Shown here piece by piece: positions 50,519-63,962 of a DNA stretch of 64,000 nucleotides. The DNA is from Ichthyophthirius multifiliis (Eukaryota; Ciliophora; Oligohymenophorea; Hymenostomatida): assembly GCF_000220395.1 (NCBI RefSeq), contig NW_004086166.1, positions 43,761 to 107,760 of the forward strand, in the 5' to 3' direction. The translations under genes were made by a program, and so were the position numbers. How positions within the stretch are numbered: position 1 is the first letter of the stretch; each line of letters begins with the position of its first letter. Under the pieces are notes generated by a model. It did not search any database. It was given only the letters and a program-made list of their open reading frames with translations, and was not told the DNA's origin.

Positions 50519-52686
50519 TTTTATTTTTTTTAAATTTTAATTTTAAATTATATATTTGTTTTTTTATTTTTTATTGATAAAATATTTATATATAAGAATA
50601 AAGTTATTTTTTTATTTTTTTTATTGTTTTTTTAATAATATTTTTTAATTAATACAATTTTATATCATTTTATATTTATATTATTTTTAAATTTATATTT
50701 AAGAATTATTAAATGATTTATTCAAACAAAAAAATTATTCTGAAAATCTATGAATTTATTTTAAAATTAAAAAAAAATACTAATAATTAAAACAAAGTAA
50801 TACTAATAAACTTCATATTTTATTAATGATCAAAATTTATTTAAATTATATTTTATTAACAAGTATTTAAAATAAATTTTGATAAGATTTTATATTTTAA
50901 AATTAATAAAAACATAATAATAAAAATATATAATTTTGATATAAATAAAATCTAAATTAAAGTTTAGTGAATGCATATATATATAAAACTTTTAAGATAG
51001 TGTTTATTATTTTATTTTTTCAAATTGTATTTAAAAAAAAATTACAGAAAAAAAAAATTTAAAAAAATATAGATGTAATATAATATAAATTTTATAAATT
51101 ATTAGATAATAAATTTTATTTAGTCTTTTATTTAGATAATTTTTATTATAAACAAAAATTACAATAAATATAAAATAAAAAATAATTAATAATATAATAT
51201 TTTAATAATATATTATATTACTATTATAAATAAAGAAAAAATAAAATAAAATAGTATTTTTAATAATAAGAAATAAAAAAAAAACAAAAATAAATTAAGA
51301 TAAATGAAAAGTAACAATTAATATAATAAAAGTAAAAATTAAATAATTAATAAAAAATTAAAAAGAAATACATATAATAATAATATATTCTTAATTTTAC
51401 ATTAATTGTATATGAATAAATGAATTAAAAAGTGAAAGAAATATTAAATAAAAATTCTGAAAAACTAAAAAAAATATAAATTAAATGTTATTTAGATGAG
51501 ACGGAGAAATTATTTATTTAAAAGCTAAAATTATTAGAAATAAAATAAATTAATTTCTTTTATATTATAATATTAGATTAAAAAAACAAAAAAATATTAT
51601 GCTAAAAATTAAAATAATATAAAAAATATTAATAGGATAAAAATAAAAATAATTATTAAAAATATATTAATAATAAAAAATAATAATTTTAATATAAAAA
51701 ATAATAATAAAATTTAGAATAAAAATATTTATATGAAGTATATTTTTAAAAAATAAAAATAACATAAAATATATTATATATATAATTTATATATTAAATA
51801 TATAATTTTTTTCATTTTTTCTAAATGCTTAATATTTTTACTATTGTAATATTTTATGTAATTTATAAATTTTTAAACAATGAATATTTCCAATTAAACC
51901 TATTAATTTTTATAAATTATTTGTTTAATTTATTATTATTTTAAAAATTTTCTACGTAAATATTTAATACTCTTACTATTAAATTAAAAAAATTTTAAAT
52001 TTTTAATTATTTATATAATAGTGAATTAATTTTTCATTAAGAACCGAGAGTAATATAATACTTCTTATTTATTATTGAATTTAATTTAAATTATTATTTA
52101 TTTAGTTTTATTATATAAATTAATTATTATTTTTAATATTAATTTTTTTTTATTCTATTTTTTTTTTTTTTCTAAACTTTATCTTATACTTAAATTGTTT
52201 GAATTACATTTTATTGTAAATTTAGAATTATAATTTTATTTTTATTTTTAATTTAATTGACTTTTTAATTTTTTAATTTTTTTATTTTCTTATTCTCATT
52301 TTTTTTATTAAAAAGCAAATTTTTTTATTTTTTTTAAGAATAAAATCATACAAATAAAAAAAAAAAAAATTAATATTGAGTTAAATAATATATTTAAAAA
52401 ATTAAATGTTTATTATAAAATATAATTAGAATTCATGAATAGTCTATGTTTATTAAAATTTTTAATATTTGTATATTAATTATTTTATTAAAGTGATTTT
52501 TATCAATTTTTTTTTTTTAAATAAGATACCTTTCAGATTAAATTAAAATAAGTTTTAACTTAAAAAAATAATAATATAAATATTAGAATTAAAAAAATTA
52601 TAATAAATTAATAAAATAATATAAAAATAAAACAATATTATTAATAATATATATTTATAAAAGTATACAAATAAAACAAAAAATTA
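50519..52686. other. Large A/T spacer, 2.2 kb
   Basis: Upstream of the importin gene (minus) and downstream of the MORN gene (minus). Several open TGA-free pieces (for example near 51300-51600) lack gene-like codon use. Nothing recognised. Confidence 0.55.
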
Positions 52687-54225
52687 TCATTATTTACATT
52701 CATTTTCATTTTATTATTTTTATACATATACACTACTAAAAATATTCTCAAGTTTTCCTTCATGCCACAATCCACTAATCTATTTATTTCCTGTATAAAA
52801 AGTCCCTTTACCATGCTATTTATCATTCGCCCATTCTCCAACATATTAACTCCCATCCTCATAAGTCATATTTCCCTTTCCTGATTTTAAATTATCTTAA
52901 AATTATCCTTAATATTTAATACCATTACTCCAAATCATTTTTCCAATTCCACTCATTTTTCCATTTTCCCATTTTCCTTAATAGACTATGCCATGTGACC
53001 ATTTATAAGTACCAGTTCCATGCATGTTATTATTTAAAAAATCTCCTTTATAAAAACTTCCATTTTCTAATGTCAATTTACCTTTTCCTTGCTTATTTCC
53101 TAAATAAAAATTTCCTTCAAATCTAATTAAAATGAATATAAACAATATATATTTATATACATATATATATTTTTACTTTTAATATTAAGGATGAAATTTT
53201 TCTTCAATTCCATAACCATGTTGTTAATCTTAATTCCAAATCCCTTAATAATAAGCACCAGAAGCAAATTAGTATATTCCTTTGCCATGAAATTTATTTA
53301 ATAGCCATTGTCCTTCATAAAAATCGCCATTTATATATTCTATTTTCCCTTTTCCAGTTATATTATCATTTTTCCATTCTCCTTCATATCTATTTTTAAT
53401 TTTAGTTTGCTTATTTTTTATTTGAAAATATAAAAATACATAGTATCATCAGGCCATATTTAGAAACCTTTTCCTTCTTTCTTATCATTAAACCAATCTC
53501 CCTCGTATCTAAAAATAAATACATTACTTTTTTATTTTATTCTTTTAAATTTACATAGTCCCATCTTAATATATATGTTATCCTATTCCATGTCTTTTAT
53601 TTAAATATATTTAACCTTAATATTATTCGTTATTTATTATATGTAAAGCATATTATTTAAAATTAATATAGAGTTATCTTTTTTATTTTTGGTTTAAAAT
53701 CGTTTATGGAGTAGTTATATTTTATTATGATTTTACTTAATATAAAAATTAATTTTTTAGTTTTTTCTCATAATTATTTTAATTTCTTTATTCCATTTTT
53801 TATTCCTCATATTCTTCCAATGAAGATTATTTTTAAAATCTTTATTTATTAATCTATTATTAAGAAAGTTTCTTTATTTATTATTTTCTTTTTTAAACTA
53901 AAGACATTGTTTATTAATCACTTTCGTTTTCTAATTAATTATTCTAGTTAATTTTAAATTTAAGTTTTTTATTTTATTCTTAATCATTTTAATCCTCTAC
54001 TTCTATTTCTTTAAATGATTTTATTCTTTTGAATGAGTTTAAATCTAAGAAATCATCATTTATTTATGAGTTTGAATTATCAGCTAAGGAATCCATTTCG
54101 GCTAATTTATTTAATAAAGTTTCTATTTATTAATCTTTTAATTAATCTATATCTTATGGAATAGCTTAATTTAATAAAATTTAATTTTCATTTGTTTATA
54201 AAATAAATCCATTACAATTTCCCAT
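52687..54225 (-). CDS. MORN-repeat protein with N-myristoylation start
   Basis: MORN repeats bind membranes or scaffold cortical and ciliary structures (family knowledge). The ATG at 54225 gives MGNCNGFILQTNENQILLNQ: Gly2 and Cys4 form a myristoylation/palmitoylation signal. About 190 Gln/Glu/Lys-rich residues follow, then about 11 MORN units such as YEGDWFNDKKEGKGFQIWPD, YEGEWKNDNITGKGKIEY, YEGQWLLNKFHGKGIYQF, FEGNFYLGNKQGKGKLTL, YKGDFLNNNMHGTGTYKW and YVGEWANDKQHGKGTF. Introns at 53509-53554, 53390-53439 and 53123-53176 each interrupt the codon just before the first aromatic residue of a unit, all in phase 2. TGA at 52687-52689; about 460 residues. No frame errors needed. Confidence 0.88.
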
Positions 54226-55014
54226 TTTAGTATTTTTGTTTGTTTGATTTTTTTTTTTTTTTATAAAAAAAAATAAAGAATTATATTGTAATCTGAAAAT
54301 TACAAAAATTAATTTGAAAAAAAAAATTAATTTAAAAAAATATTTTTTTTTAAAAAAAAGAAGTATTTTAATAAAAAATGAATATTAATTTAATTTTTTG
54401 ATTTTATAATTTTTTTTTTATTTTATTTTTAATAATTTACATCTTTATATCATATTTAATAAATATTTTATATAAATTAATTCTATAAATTTTAAAGATA
54501 TTTTCTAGTTTTTAGAGTATAAACAAAAAAATTATAATTTTCTTTAATAGAAAGAATATATTTAATGTTAAAATTTTATTTTTTTATATTATATAATTAT
54601 TATTTTAAAATAAATTAAATTATATTTAAAATGATTTTATAAATTAGTTTAATTTATTATAATAGATAATTTAATAAACAAATAAGAAATATTATTATTT
54701 TAAATTAGTTTATTAATAAATTATAATTATTTAATAAATATTTAATGATATTAAAAAAAACAAATTAATTAATTAAAAAATAATATATTCGATTTATTAA
54801 ATAATGGTTTTCTTTTTTAAGTTTTTTATTAATAAAAAAAATAAAAGCTTTACAATATTAATTTTTTTATTAAAATAAATGAAACATTTTATTGAAAATA
54901 TAAAAAACAACTAATATTTATATAAAAATAAATAACTAATTTTTTATTAAAAAAAAAAAAAAAACATAAAGTAAAAAAAAAAAAAAAATATATAAAAATA
55001 TATTTTTTAAGACT
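54226..55014. other. Divergent A/T intergenic region
   Basis: Promoter region between the MORN gene (minus) and MYCBP (plus). Long A runs at 54950-54990. Confidence 0.6.
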
Positions 55015-55675
55015 ATGGATTTTTAAGTATTTAATTATAATTACTTAATTATAGTTTATAATTTTGACATTAAAATAAAAATAATTACAACTATACAAGG
55101 TTACTGATGTGAAAAAAGAATAATTCAGAAAATATATAGAAAAATCAGGTGTTATTGATTAATTAGTAAGGAGTCTAGCAACAATATATGATTAATAATA
55201 AACATTAAAAGAAGAAGAAGCAGAAATGTATTTAGAATATAAAATAAAATTATTATAAATATAAAAACATTTAACAATTAATATTATTAAATAAAAAAAC
55301 AAAAAAAACATTTAATTTTTTTAGCATTTATTTAATTTTTTTTTAAATTTGTTTTAGAGTTTGGAAATAATAATTAGGTGTTCATGTAGATGATAGTGCA
55401 ATTAAATTATAAAATAATTGTAAATAGATAAAAGAAGAAAACTTTAAATTGAAAAAAGAAATAAGTGAATTACAATTTGAAGTAATTGAATAATTAATAT
55501 ATATATATTTTTTTTATTTTATAATAAAATTTATAAATATATTTAAAATAAACAATATTTTATAATTTACACATATTTATTTTTATTTTATTATAAAAAT
55601 TTTTATCTTTTTTTATTTTAAAATAAATTTTTATAGATTTAATTATTAAAAGAAAAATAATAATCTTAGATATGA
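55015..55675 (+). CDS. MYCBP: c-Myc-binding protein homologue (MYCBP/AMY-1)
   Basis: Small helical protein; in animals it binds Myc and AKAPs and is also a ciliary/radial-spoke-linked protein, the likelier role here. Exon 1 encodes only MDFQ (55015-55026); intron 55027-55099. Exon 2 reads VTDVKKEQFRKYIEKSGVID then QLVRSLATIYDQQQTLKEE, a clear match to the MYCBP core (KREQFRRYLEKSGVLDTLTK in human). Intron 55228-55357, then VWKQQLGVHVDDSAIK (human KHHLG) and a coiled coil KQIKEENFKLKKEISELQ. Intron 55482-55636 and the last exon end KEKQQSQI, TGA at 55673-55675. About 104 residues, the family length. Splice phases agree throughout. Confidence 0.88.
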
Positions 55676-55933
55676 AATATTGAGTTTAATAAAAAAAAAA
55701 ATTGTATTAAAAGGGTCTTTTTTTTTTATAAAAAAAATACTTTTTTTTAAAATATTATATCTTACTATTTTTCAGAAAAGAAAATAAAAAAATTAGCATT
55801 ATTTAATTTTTTTTTAAATTTCTAAAAAAAAATAAAATAAATAAACTAAAAAATTAAAAAATACATCATCTTATTATTATTATTTTTTTTAAAAAAAAAA
55901 ATATATAAAAAAAAATTAAAATTAATAAAAAAA

Positions 55934-58112
55934 ATGCAAGAAAAACAATTAGCATGCATAATAGAAGAATTTGAACTAGGGTATGTAGAAGTAATACCTT
56001 AAATTCCTTAAATAAAAGAGGAAAAAAATTCTGTAATAAAACAGCTATTATGCCCTAAACGTAAAAATAACCAATAAGTACAAAAGATAGAGAAATAAAA
56101 AAAAGAATATAATAATGAATAAGAAGAATATGAAAATGATGAAGTAACAGAAGAAAGTTAAAAAAAATAAATAAATGAAAAAATAAATGACTTAAATCAA
56201 CAAGAAATTGAATAAGAAGAAGAAGAAGAGATTAATCAAGTGTAAATTTATGTAAAAAGAATTGATTTTATAAAAAGCAAATATATACTAATAATCCATA
56301 GCTATTGTAAATGTGATATATATTTTTTGCCAAACAATTACAGGAAAACGACTTTAAAAATTTAAGAAATAACTTTTATGGAAGACATTGAGATTTAGAA
56401 TAATTTTGCTTTTAATTAAGATTAATTATTATTTGGTTAGGGTAGGACTTTGGTTCCTTTTGAATGGAACGAGGTTTCTTAGAGGTATTTTAGGTTAAAT
56501 GAAGTTGAGATGAATACTTAAATATTATAAATTTGTGGAGGAGTAGAAGATTAAGTAGATTAAGGGAAGGAAAATGGATTTATAGTAAGAAATGGGGGCA
56601 ATTAATTACTACTGGTATAATTTTTTTAGGAGGAAATTTAGATTATGCACTAGATTAATATAGAAGATAATTAAATTTAATTCGATTTAAATAAGACTTT
56701 TATGTTTTATTAGGAATAAATGGTACTTTTATTAAGATGGTAGGAAGAAGATGATGAAAAGAAAAAAAATTCTTATTATTTTTCTTAAAAATATATGAAT
56801 TTAAAGGCTAGAGTTATATTAACAATGTTTATGTGTAATAAAAATAGAGCAAAGTAGTTTTTTATGAAATAAATTTCATATAAAGTTGATTTAAAGGAAT
56901 TTCATAATATATAGTAAGTTGATTAATTTAATTCTTTTGAAATAAAAACACTAAGAAAAACGAAAAATAGCGATATTATGTTAATATAGTTCATTTTTAT
57001 TAATTGTTTATTATAAAGACGGTGTTTATAATTTAGAAAAAGCGGCTCATAATGATGTAAAGCTACATTTCGATTATCTTAATAATATAATATTGGGTAT
57101 AAAGGAAAATAATAAAGGCGAGTTGAGTACTTTTAATGATACAGGGACTTACGAAAGTCTTATTTAAAATATGTAATTGAATGGGTTTGTTAATAATAGT
57201 AATGGATCATGTATTGATGTTTAGGAAATACTTTAAGTTCCTTTTGAAGGAGATTAGGTAGTTCTTATTGAATAGATCTAAGTAGATGATAGATTTTAAT
57301 ATTATGTGATTGTTTAAGAAAATGAAGATGAAGATGAAGATGAACTTAAAGGAAAAATGATATTTTCAGTATATAAATTTACATTAGTTAGTCCCAAAGA
57401 AAAACTAAGATATTTAATAAAAGAAAACGAAGATATTAAATAAACTATTAGTTGGTATTAATTTGATAATGTAAAAATAATATATTTAGATAATATTTTA
57501 AATTTATATATAAAAGGAAATTGTAAGTATGATTAAATGGGAAGAAAGTAAAAAGAATTTTACTGATGTAGAAAATTATTTAATTGGAATTCATAATAAT
57601 TAGATATTTACAGGGGTTAGAGATTTTAAATATTTAAAAAAAGAAATAAGATGGTTAATAGAAAATCGTTAATTAAAGGTATGTGAATTAGTTATTTTAA
57701 TTACTCACGCAATGTCCGTTTTGGCTTCAAATTAATTTACTTGTACATATTCAAGTGCAGAATATCATTAGAAATTCGAGAATTTGGAAAATAGAATAAG
57801 GAAAATTTCCTAATTGCATTTTGTTTAGAAAAAAGTTATGGTTTTATATGGAGAAGATAAAATTATAGAAATCAGTATTACGAATTTTAATAGGATTTGG
57901 AAAAAAATGAATATTTTTGAACTTTTTGATTGCGTTTTACAAAAAAAGATGATTACGCCCTTTAAAGGTTTATATAGATGTTTTTACCTGAAATATTGGA
58001 AAATTATTTTACTTTTTTTTACGAAATTAGAAATATCTAAGTTTAAAAAAATTTAAGTAGTCTATTTTTATAATTGGAGTTCCTTTTTCCACATAATATA
58101 AATAATTTTTAA

Positions 58113-58152
<40 letters not shown>

Positions 58153-61100
58153 GTTATTTTATTAATTTAAATGAGGAAATGTGGGAAGTGAATTTATAAG
58201 ACCATTTTGGCGTACTTTTTTGTGAAGAAATTGTAGTCAAGAAAATTTTATTTAATTAGGGAATTATGGATGATTATTCAGATATTTTTAAAAAATTAAA
58301 GGAGAAGGAAAAAAAGGAAAAGTTTATTATTTCTAAAATTGCAAATTTAGAAGAATTAATTTAGTTGAGGAATTCATTGAAAAACGAAAGAACTTATTAC
58401 TTGTTTTTCTCAGAAATAATATCTTTGTATGGAGAAGTAGAATTCTGTGTATAGTTATGCTAAGATTGTTTATAAAATAAAGGCTTTGGGGAACATAAAG
58501 GAATGAAAAAGGAGTTTTTAAATCTTTTCTTATTTAATATTTTATAATATGAGAATCATTAGTTAGATGTGGAATATGAAAACTTCAAAAAAACGAAATT
58601 GGAGGAAAAAGTTGCCAGTGTTATGATTAATAATAATGGGGAAGTGCTGAATGGGGTAGTTTTTTAAATTAAAGATGTTTTTTTGAAGTATTTTTCGTCG
58701 TGGAAGTTTGTTAAGTGTGTGTGTAAAATTATTTAGAATAAAAATTTAGGTCTAGAGGTGTTTGATTAGATTTTTAGATTATGTGGAAAAAATGAGATTT
58801 ATTTAGAATTTAATGAAAAAAAATTATAAAACAATGAAAAAAAATAAGAAGAAAATTATTAATAAAATGAAAACTTAAATTCTGGAAAAAAAAAAGAATA
58901 AAAATAAAATGAAAATTAAGAAAAATTAAATCAAAATTAAGAAAACATTTAAAAAAAATCTTTAATTTAATCTATTTTCAATTTTATTTTTATCAATTTT
59001 ACTTCCGAAAATTTTTCACTTTTAATGAAATTTTCTTCTTATAATATAGAAGAATCCCATAAATAAAAACTAATACTTTTTTCTTAAATATCCTAAGTAT
59101 TTAATTACTTCAATATTAATGAAAAAATACAAATTTTAAATGATATATTAGAAAACTAAGATAAAACTAAAGCCGAAACCTTACTTGAGGAAATAATAAA
59201 AAACTACTTTCAAAATAGGTCTGATTTAAGCCAAGAACTAAATATTTAAGACGAAGAGGAGGAAAAATAAGAAGACGAAAACATTCTAAAATTACCCTAA
59301 GGCGTCCAAAATATTTAAAATATGCACAGAATATTATAATTTTTACACAAGAAAATATTCTAAAAAGTATTTTCTATAAAAGATATTGAAAGTATTTTAT
59401 TAAAAAAACTATTATAAAACTCAGCTTTTTCCTAATGCTAATTAATGTAATAAATAAGCTCTTTAAATTAAGAAGAATACTATTAAATTATCATTTAAAA
59501 CATTTCTGAAACTCTAAAAAAATTCAACTAATTAAAATATATAAAAGAATACATTTTAGAAAATTTTAAATTAACTAAAGGTTACAAAAACCTTTTAAAA
59601 TCTCAAGAAAAAGCCTTTTTTAAAGCAGCGAATTTTATGAATTAAGAGCCTTTGCAAATAAATGTAAATTTATAAATTTTAAGATAGAAATCCAAATACG
59701 CGATATTAAATGAAGTATTCGAATTATTCCAAAATCAGCCTAATATTTTAGAATAGATAAATTTTGTTGATTTATATAAATATTTGTCTAAATTCGCAAA
59801 TGGAGGTATTTTTGATAATGAAAAATAAGTACAGAATGATGAATAATTTTAACTTTTTTTAAAGGATATTGGAAAGAAATATAAAAGTGTGGAAAAAGTA
59901 TAAAATTTATTGAAGTTTTTGTAAGGAATTAAATCTTAGTTTGTGTCAGATTTAGCTTTTCATTTAATTAATAAATTTAATTTAAGGAAAATATAGAAAA
60001 TCCAATTTGCCAATATGGCATTAGTAGAATGTTAAGATGCTGTTTTGATTTAAAATATCCTAAAAGTGGTAAACTCGAATTTTATATATAAAAAGGGTAA
60101 TGGATAATTGGTAAATAATAAACTAGATGAAATATAAGAAGAGGATGATGAAGATTTATAAGAAAATAATTTAAAGGTCAAAAAATTATATATGTTAGAC
60201 TTTTTGGAGGAAAAATAATAATAATCATAATTAAATATTATTTAAAATAGCATTTAAAATTTAAATAAGGAAATATAAAGTTTATTTCCAGAAAATAAAA
60301 AGAGTGTTTCTTTATTTATATAAATGCTTTTTAGGAAAAATAACTAAGAGGCATTTTATTTTTTAGGAATTAATAAATAATTTTCTTTATATGATATAGG
60401 CGAAATAGTATGTAAGTTAATTAAATGTGCACATGTATTGTTTGATATAAAGAAGGTTTTGGATGGATTTCTTAAAGTTTGTATTTTTAGGGAATTAAAA
60501 CAGAAAGGAAAGAATGTTTTTTAGGAAAATATAGGGATTTTAGAATTTAAGGAATTCGGGAAGAATTATAAAGGAGATTCTGAAAATAATCTTTTTGGGA
60601 TTTTTTTAGAGTATTTTATTCTTTTTAATTATTATTAGTAATTTAGTGAATTTATTCCTAGTAGAGAACTAATGATTGAGTTTTTTTTTGATAAAATTTA
60701 TAGGAATTAAATCATTAATAAGATGATTTAGGAAAGTGGGAATATTGATATTTTTGAATAGGAACCGGAAATCTTTAAAATGGAGGAATTTAATGCCAAA
60801 GAAGTTTTAACAAATGCTTTAATTGTTGAATTGAAGAGGGATAATTGGGTAAAAGTATAAGAATTATTCAAGAAAATGTGTGTTTTTGGAAAATAGGTTT
60901 AATAAGTGTTTAATTGGGTAGATTATTTTAGGAAAATTTACACTAAAATTAATTTGGAGGTTTTTGTTAAATTTAGCGAGAATGTAGTTAAGAAATTATA
61001 AATTTAGATTTTCGATAAGTTTTTTGAAAGGAAATCAATTTAAATTTTAAAATAATATTATATTTATGAAAATAACTTTTAAAATGAATTTTTAAAAGAA

Positions 61101-62897
61101 ATCATTTAAAAAATCGTAAAAGTAGAACATATTTTGAAAAATAATGAAAATAAATAATAATTTAAAATATTTTTAAAAAATTAATTTTTTTGGAAAAAAA
61201 AAGAAAATTTTCTAAATAAATAAATCTTTTCTGAATTTTTAAAAAAAGAAAATGTATTCATTTTAGGAAAATTATTTGCTCATTTCTTACCTTATTATGA
61301 AAATTTAATTTATTATTATTTTGCTTGTAAATATGAGGATGTTGCTGAAATTTCAATCGAAAAAATGAAATCTTTAGAGTATATTTAGTATAAAATAAAT
61401 AAAAAAGAATCTAAAAAAATAGAAGAAGTTGATTGTAAAATTCTCATTCTATTGAAATAATAAGAATCTTATCTTTTAACTCATGGAAATTATTTTTTGA
61501 GTGAAAGATAAAATAAATATCTTAATGAAATCCTTTATTTAAAAATGAGTGGTAATATATAGGAAAAAGCTGATATGGAAGACGTATATAAATATTTAGA
61601 AGAAGTACTAAATAATAAAACTTAAATAATTTTAGATTGCTATGAAATAAAGAATATATGCGTAATTTTTTTTAAATAGAAAATATAAAATTTTATAAAA
61701 GAAGAAGAAAATAATTTAAATGAAGAAGATAATTTAAAAATAAATTTTGTAGATATATTATAAGAAAAAGTATAGAATAAACTACAAGAATAAATATAAG
61801 AATGTTAAATTTAAAAAAAGCTCTAAATTTTAATATAAAAAGCACTTATAAATTTCGAAAATTTCGAAGAAATTTATTTTTTAATGATTTTAGATTCCAT
61901 ATTCTCTAATAAAGAATAAGAAAAGAAAACCAAATTTTTTAATTTAATTTTACTTTCTTTTTCTTCTTAAAATAATTAAGAAATTTCATTATCTTTTTCC
62001 CAAGAATAACTAGAAATATTAAAAAACTTAAAAAAATTTTTAATTCTTACTTAAATTTTTTTAGATAGTATTTTATTAAAAAGTTAAATACAAAATGACA
62101 TTTAGAGTGTTTCATATATTTTAGAAAAATATATAAGGGAAAAAATCCAATAAATATCTGAAAAAATCACTATTTGTGAAATTTTAAAATTAAAATTTGC
62201 CTGTAATTTATTCGAAAGTAAAAATTTGTAAGATTTTTTTATTATTTAATGTGCAGAAAATATAAATGTGAATCTAATGATCATTTTATTATGTAAAAAA
62301 TATATCAATTTCTCAGAAATAGATATTATTGATAATTAAATTAATTTAGCAATTATTAATTTCTATTATGCTTTTTAAGATTAGGAAAGGAAAATTTAAT
62401 AGGAAAGTGTTAGTCTTTTGGCTAATTATTCTTAAAATTTTGAATAAAACTTATTATTTGGGTTTGTTATTTAATATGTGGGGTTAGGAGCGTTCAAAAA
62501 GCACACCAATTTATATAAAAGTATTTTCGATGTGCTTTTTAATATTATTTTAGGCATAAATGAGGATATTACAGGGCCCGAATATTTAAATGAAGCCGAA
62601 TTTATAGAATTTTTAAATGAAAATATTAATAATTTTTTTATTTGTAAAGAAAGTACATTTGAAGAAATTGTAGTTTTAAATATTGTGGATTTGGCAAATG
62701 AAAAAAAATACTATGATAGTGCTAAACTTAATTATAAATATTAAAAATTACCTGAAGATATGGCAAGTACATCTTCTGTTAGTCATTTACTTTGTAAACT
62801 AAAGGAAGGTATTTAAAATATGCTTTAGAATAAAAGTTTATCGAAAAATACTATTAAAAAAATTTAATAAATTTTACCAGAAATTAAAAAAATTTAA
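55934..62897 (+). CDS. Giant intron-poor protein, about 2,300 residues, function unknown
   Basis: ATG at 55934 (MQEKQLACIIEEFELGYVEV), TGA at 62895-62897. The N-terminus is acidic (EQEEEEEINQ). The rest is alpha-helical, of armadillo/HEAT-like character, with no predicted membrane segments. Landmarks: GFIVRNGGNQLLLVQFFQ, NLEKAAHNDVKLHFDYLNNI, FLNLFLFNILQYENHQLDVE, RKSKYAILNE-type helices and AFHLINKFNLRKIQKIQFAN. The C-terminus has VGLGAFKKHTNLYKSIFDVL, NEDITGPEYLNEAEFIEFLN and STSSVSHLLCKLKEGIQNML. The ITGP-x-x-x-NEAEF part faintly recalls the RIH-associated region of IP3/ryanodine receptors (QGP-x-x-x-NQ), but no MIR or channel domain is present, so I leave it unassigned. PolyGln from TAA lies at 58114-58150. 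Frame changes near 57010, 57540 and 58000-58100. From 58160 to the stop, about 1,580 codons run unbroken. Confidence 0.7.
58114..58150 (+). repeat. Coding TAA repeat = polyglutamine in the giant gene
   Basis: About 12 TAA units read as Gln (FLKQQQ...QWLFYQF) in one frame and as Ile in another. The frame choice here decides how the two sides join. Confidence 0.7.
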
Positions 62898-63286
62898 TGA
62901 TTTTTTTTTTATATATATTTATATTTTCTATAAAAACAATTTTTATAAATATTTTATTTATTAACAAAATTATATATATTAATATAATAATATATTTTAC
63001 ATCTATTTTTTTTTCTATTTACAAATGTATTTTATATTCCTCATAATATTTTAAATAATTTTATAATTGAATATTGTCTGAGTTATAAATTTAAATTAAA
63101 TTACCATTATGAATAAATAATTAATGCTTAAGCAGAATTAAATAAAGAATAAGTACTAATATATAAATCAAATTGTTTAATATTCATTAACACAACTAAT
63201 AAAATACAAGAAAATAAAAACAATTTTTAATTTCCTCCACATTCTTACTATTTTTTTTAATTTTCTTACAATAAATAAAATGAAAT
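62898..63286. other. Convergent A/T spacer
   Basis: 3' ends of the giant gene (plus) and the membrane-protein gene (minus). No gene seen. Confidence 0.5.
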
Positions 63287-63926
63287 TCATTTTTTTTTTT
63301 ACATAAATTAAAAATCCAAAAACTAAATTAAGTTAATAGAATATATATTCTATAACCCATTAAACTTTATTTATTTTATATGTTGTATAAATAAATGAGT
63401 TTTCTTTAAAAATTAAGTAAAATTCGCCTTAAGAAAATAAATTATTAAATATTTTCTACATAATAACAAGCATAGCTTTTATTTTATTTATTTTTTTAAT
63501 AAAAATATATAAGTTAAATTACTAAAATATAATAAAGACCATATCCATAGTAAATTACTCATTACTAAATATCTATTTACTTTATGAAGTGCACAATATA
63601 TTGATTTTAGACTTAATATTGAAAATAAAAGAAAAATATAAAGAGTTGTTAATTCCATAAAAACTTAATAAGTATATAATTATAAAGACATATATCCACC
63701 ATTTTATAAATCATATATTAATTAAATCTATAATATTTAAAAAATTGAATATTAATTTGAATTTTTTTATTAATACAATTAATTGCTGAATTTGTAAAAA
63801 GCATAAAACCGTTAGAACTAAAAAACATTTATTTTTATTCAAATAATAGAATGAATTAAATATTAAAATAAAATAAAAAATTATTAACAATACTTTAGCT
63901 ATACATGATAAAATATCTATGGGCAT
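63287..63926 (-). CDS. Putative small multi-pass membrane protein, frame uncertain
   Basis: Two open pieces. The first starts at ATG 63926 (MPIDILSCIAKVLLIIFYFI) and has two hydrophobic helices (LLIIFYFILIFNSFYYL; LVLTVLCFLQIQQLIVLI) before TGA at 63711. The second, from ATG 63658 to TGA 63287-63289, is 123 residues in another frame (MELTTLYIFLLFSILSLKSI; NLLWIWSLLYFSNLTYIFLL) with a Lys-rich tail. They are probably one gene joined by an intron or broken by a base error between 63660 and 63710 (that stretch reads WWIYVFIIIYLLSFYG). No family recognised; chance hydrophobic frames in T-rich DNA cannot be excluded. Confidence 0.4.
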
Positions 63927-63955
63927 TTTTAAATTTTTTAAATTTTTATTTAAAT

Positions 63956-63962
<7 letters not shown>

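Noticed and set aside
55934-62897. Giant protein as a complete IP3/ryanodine receptor
   Set aside because: No MIR repeats and no transmembrane channel segment before the TGA; only a faint C-terminal similarity.
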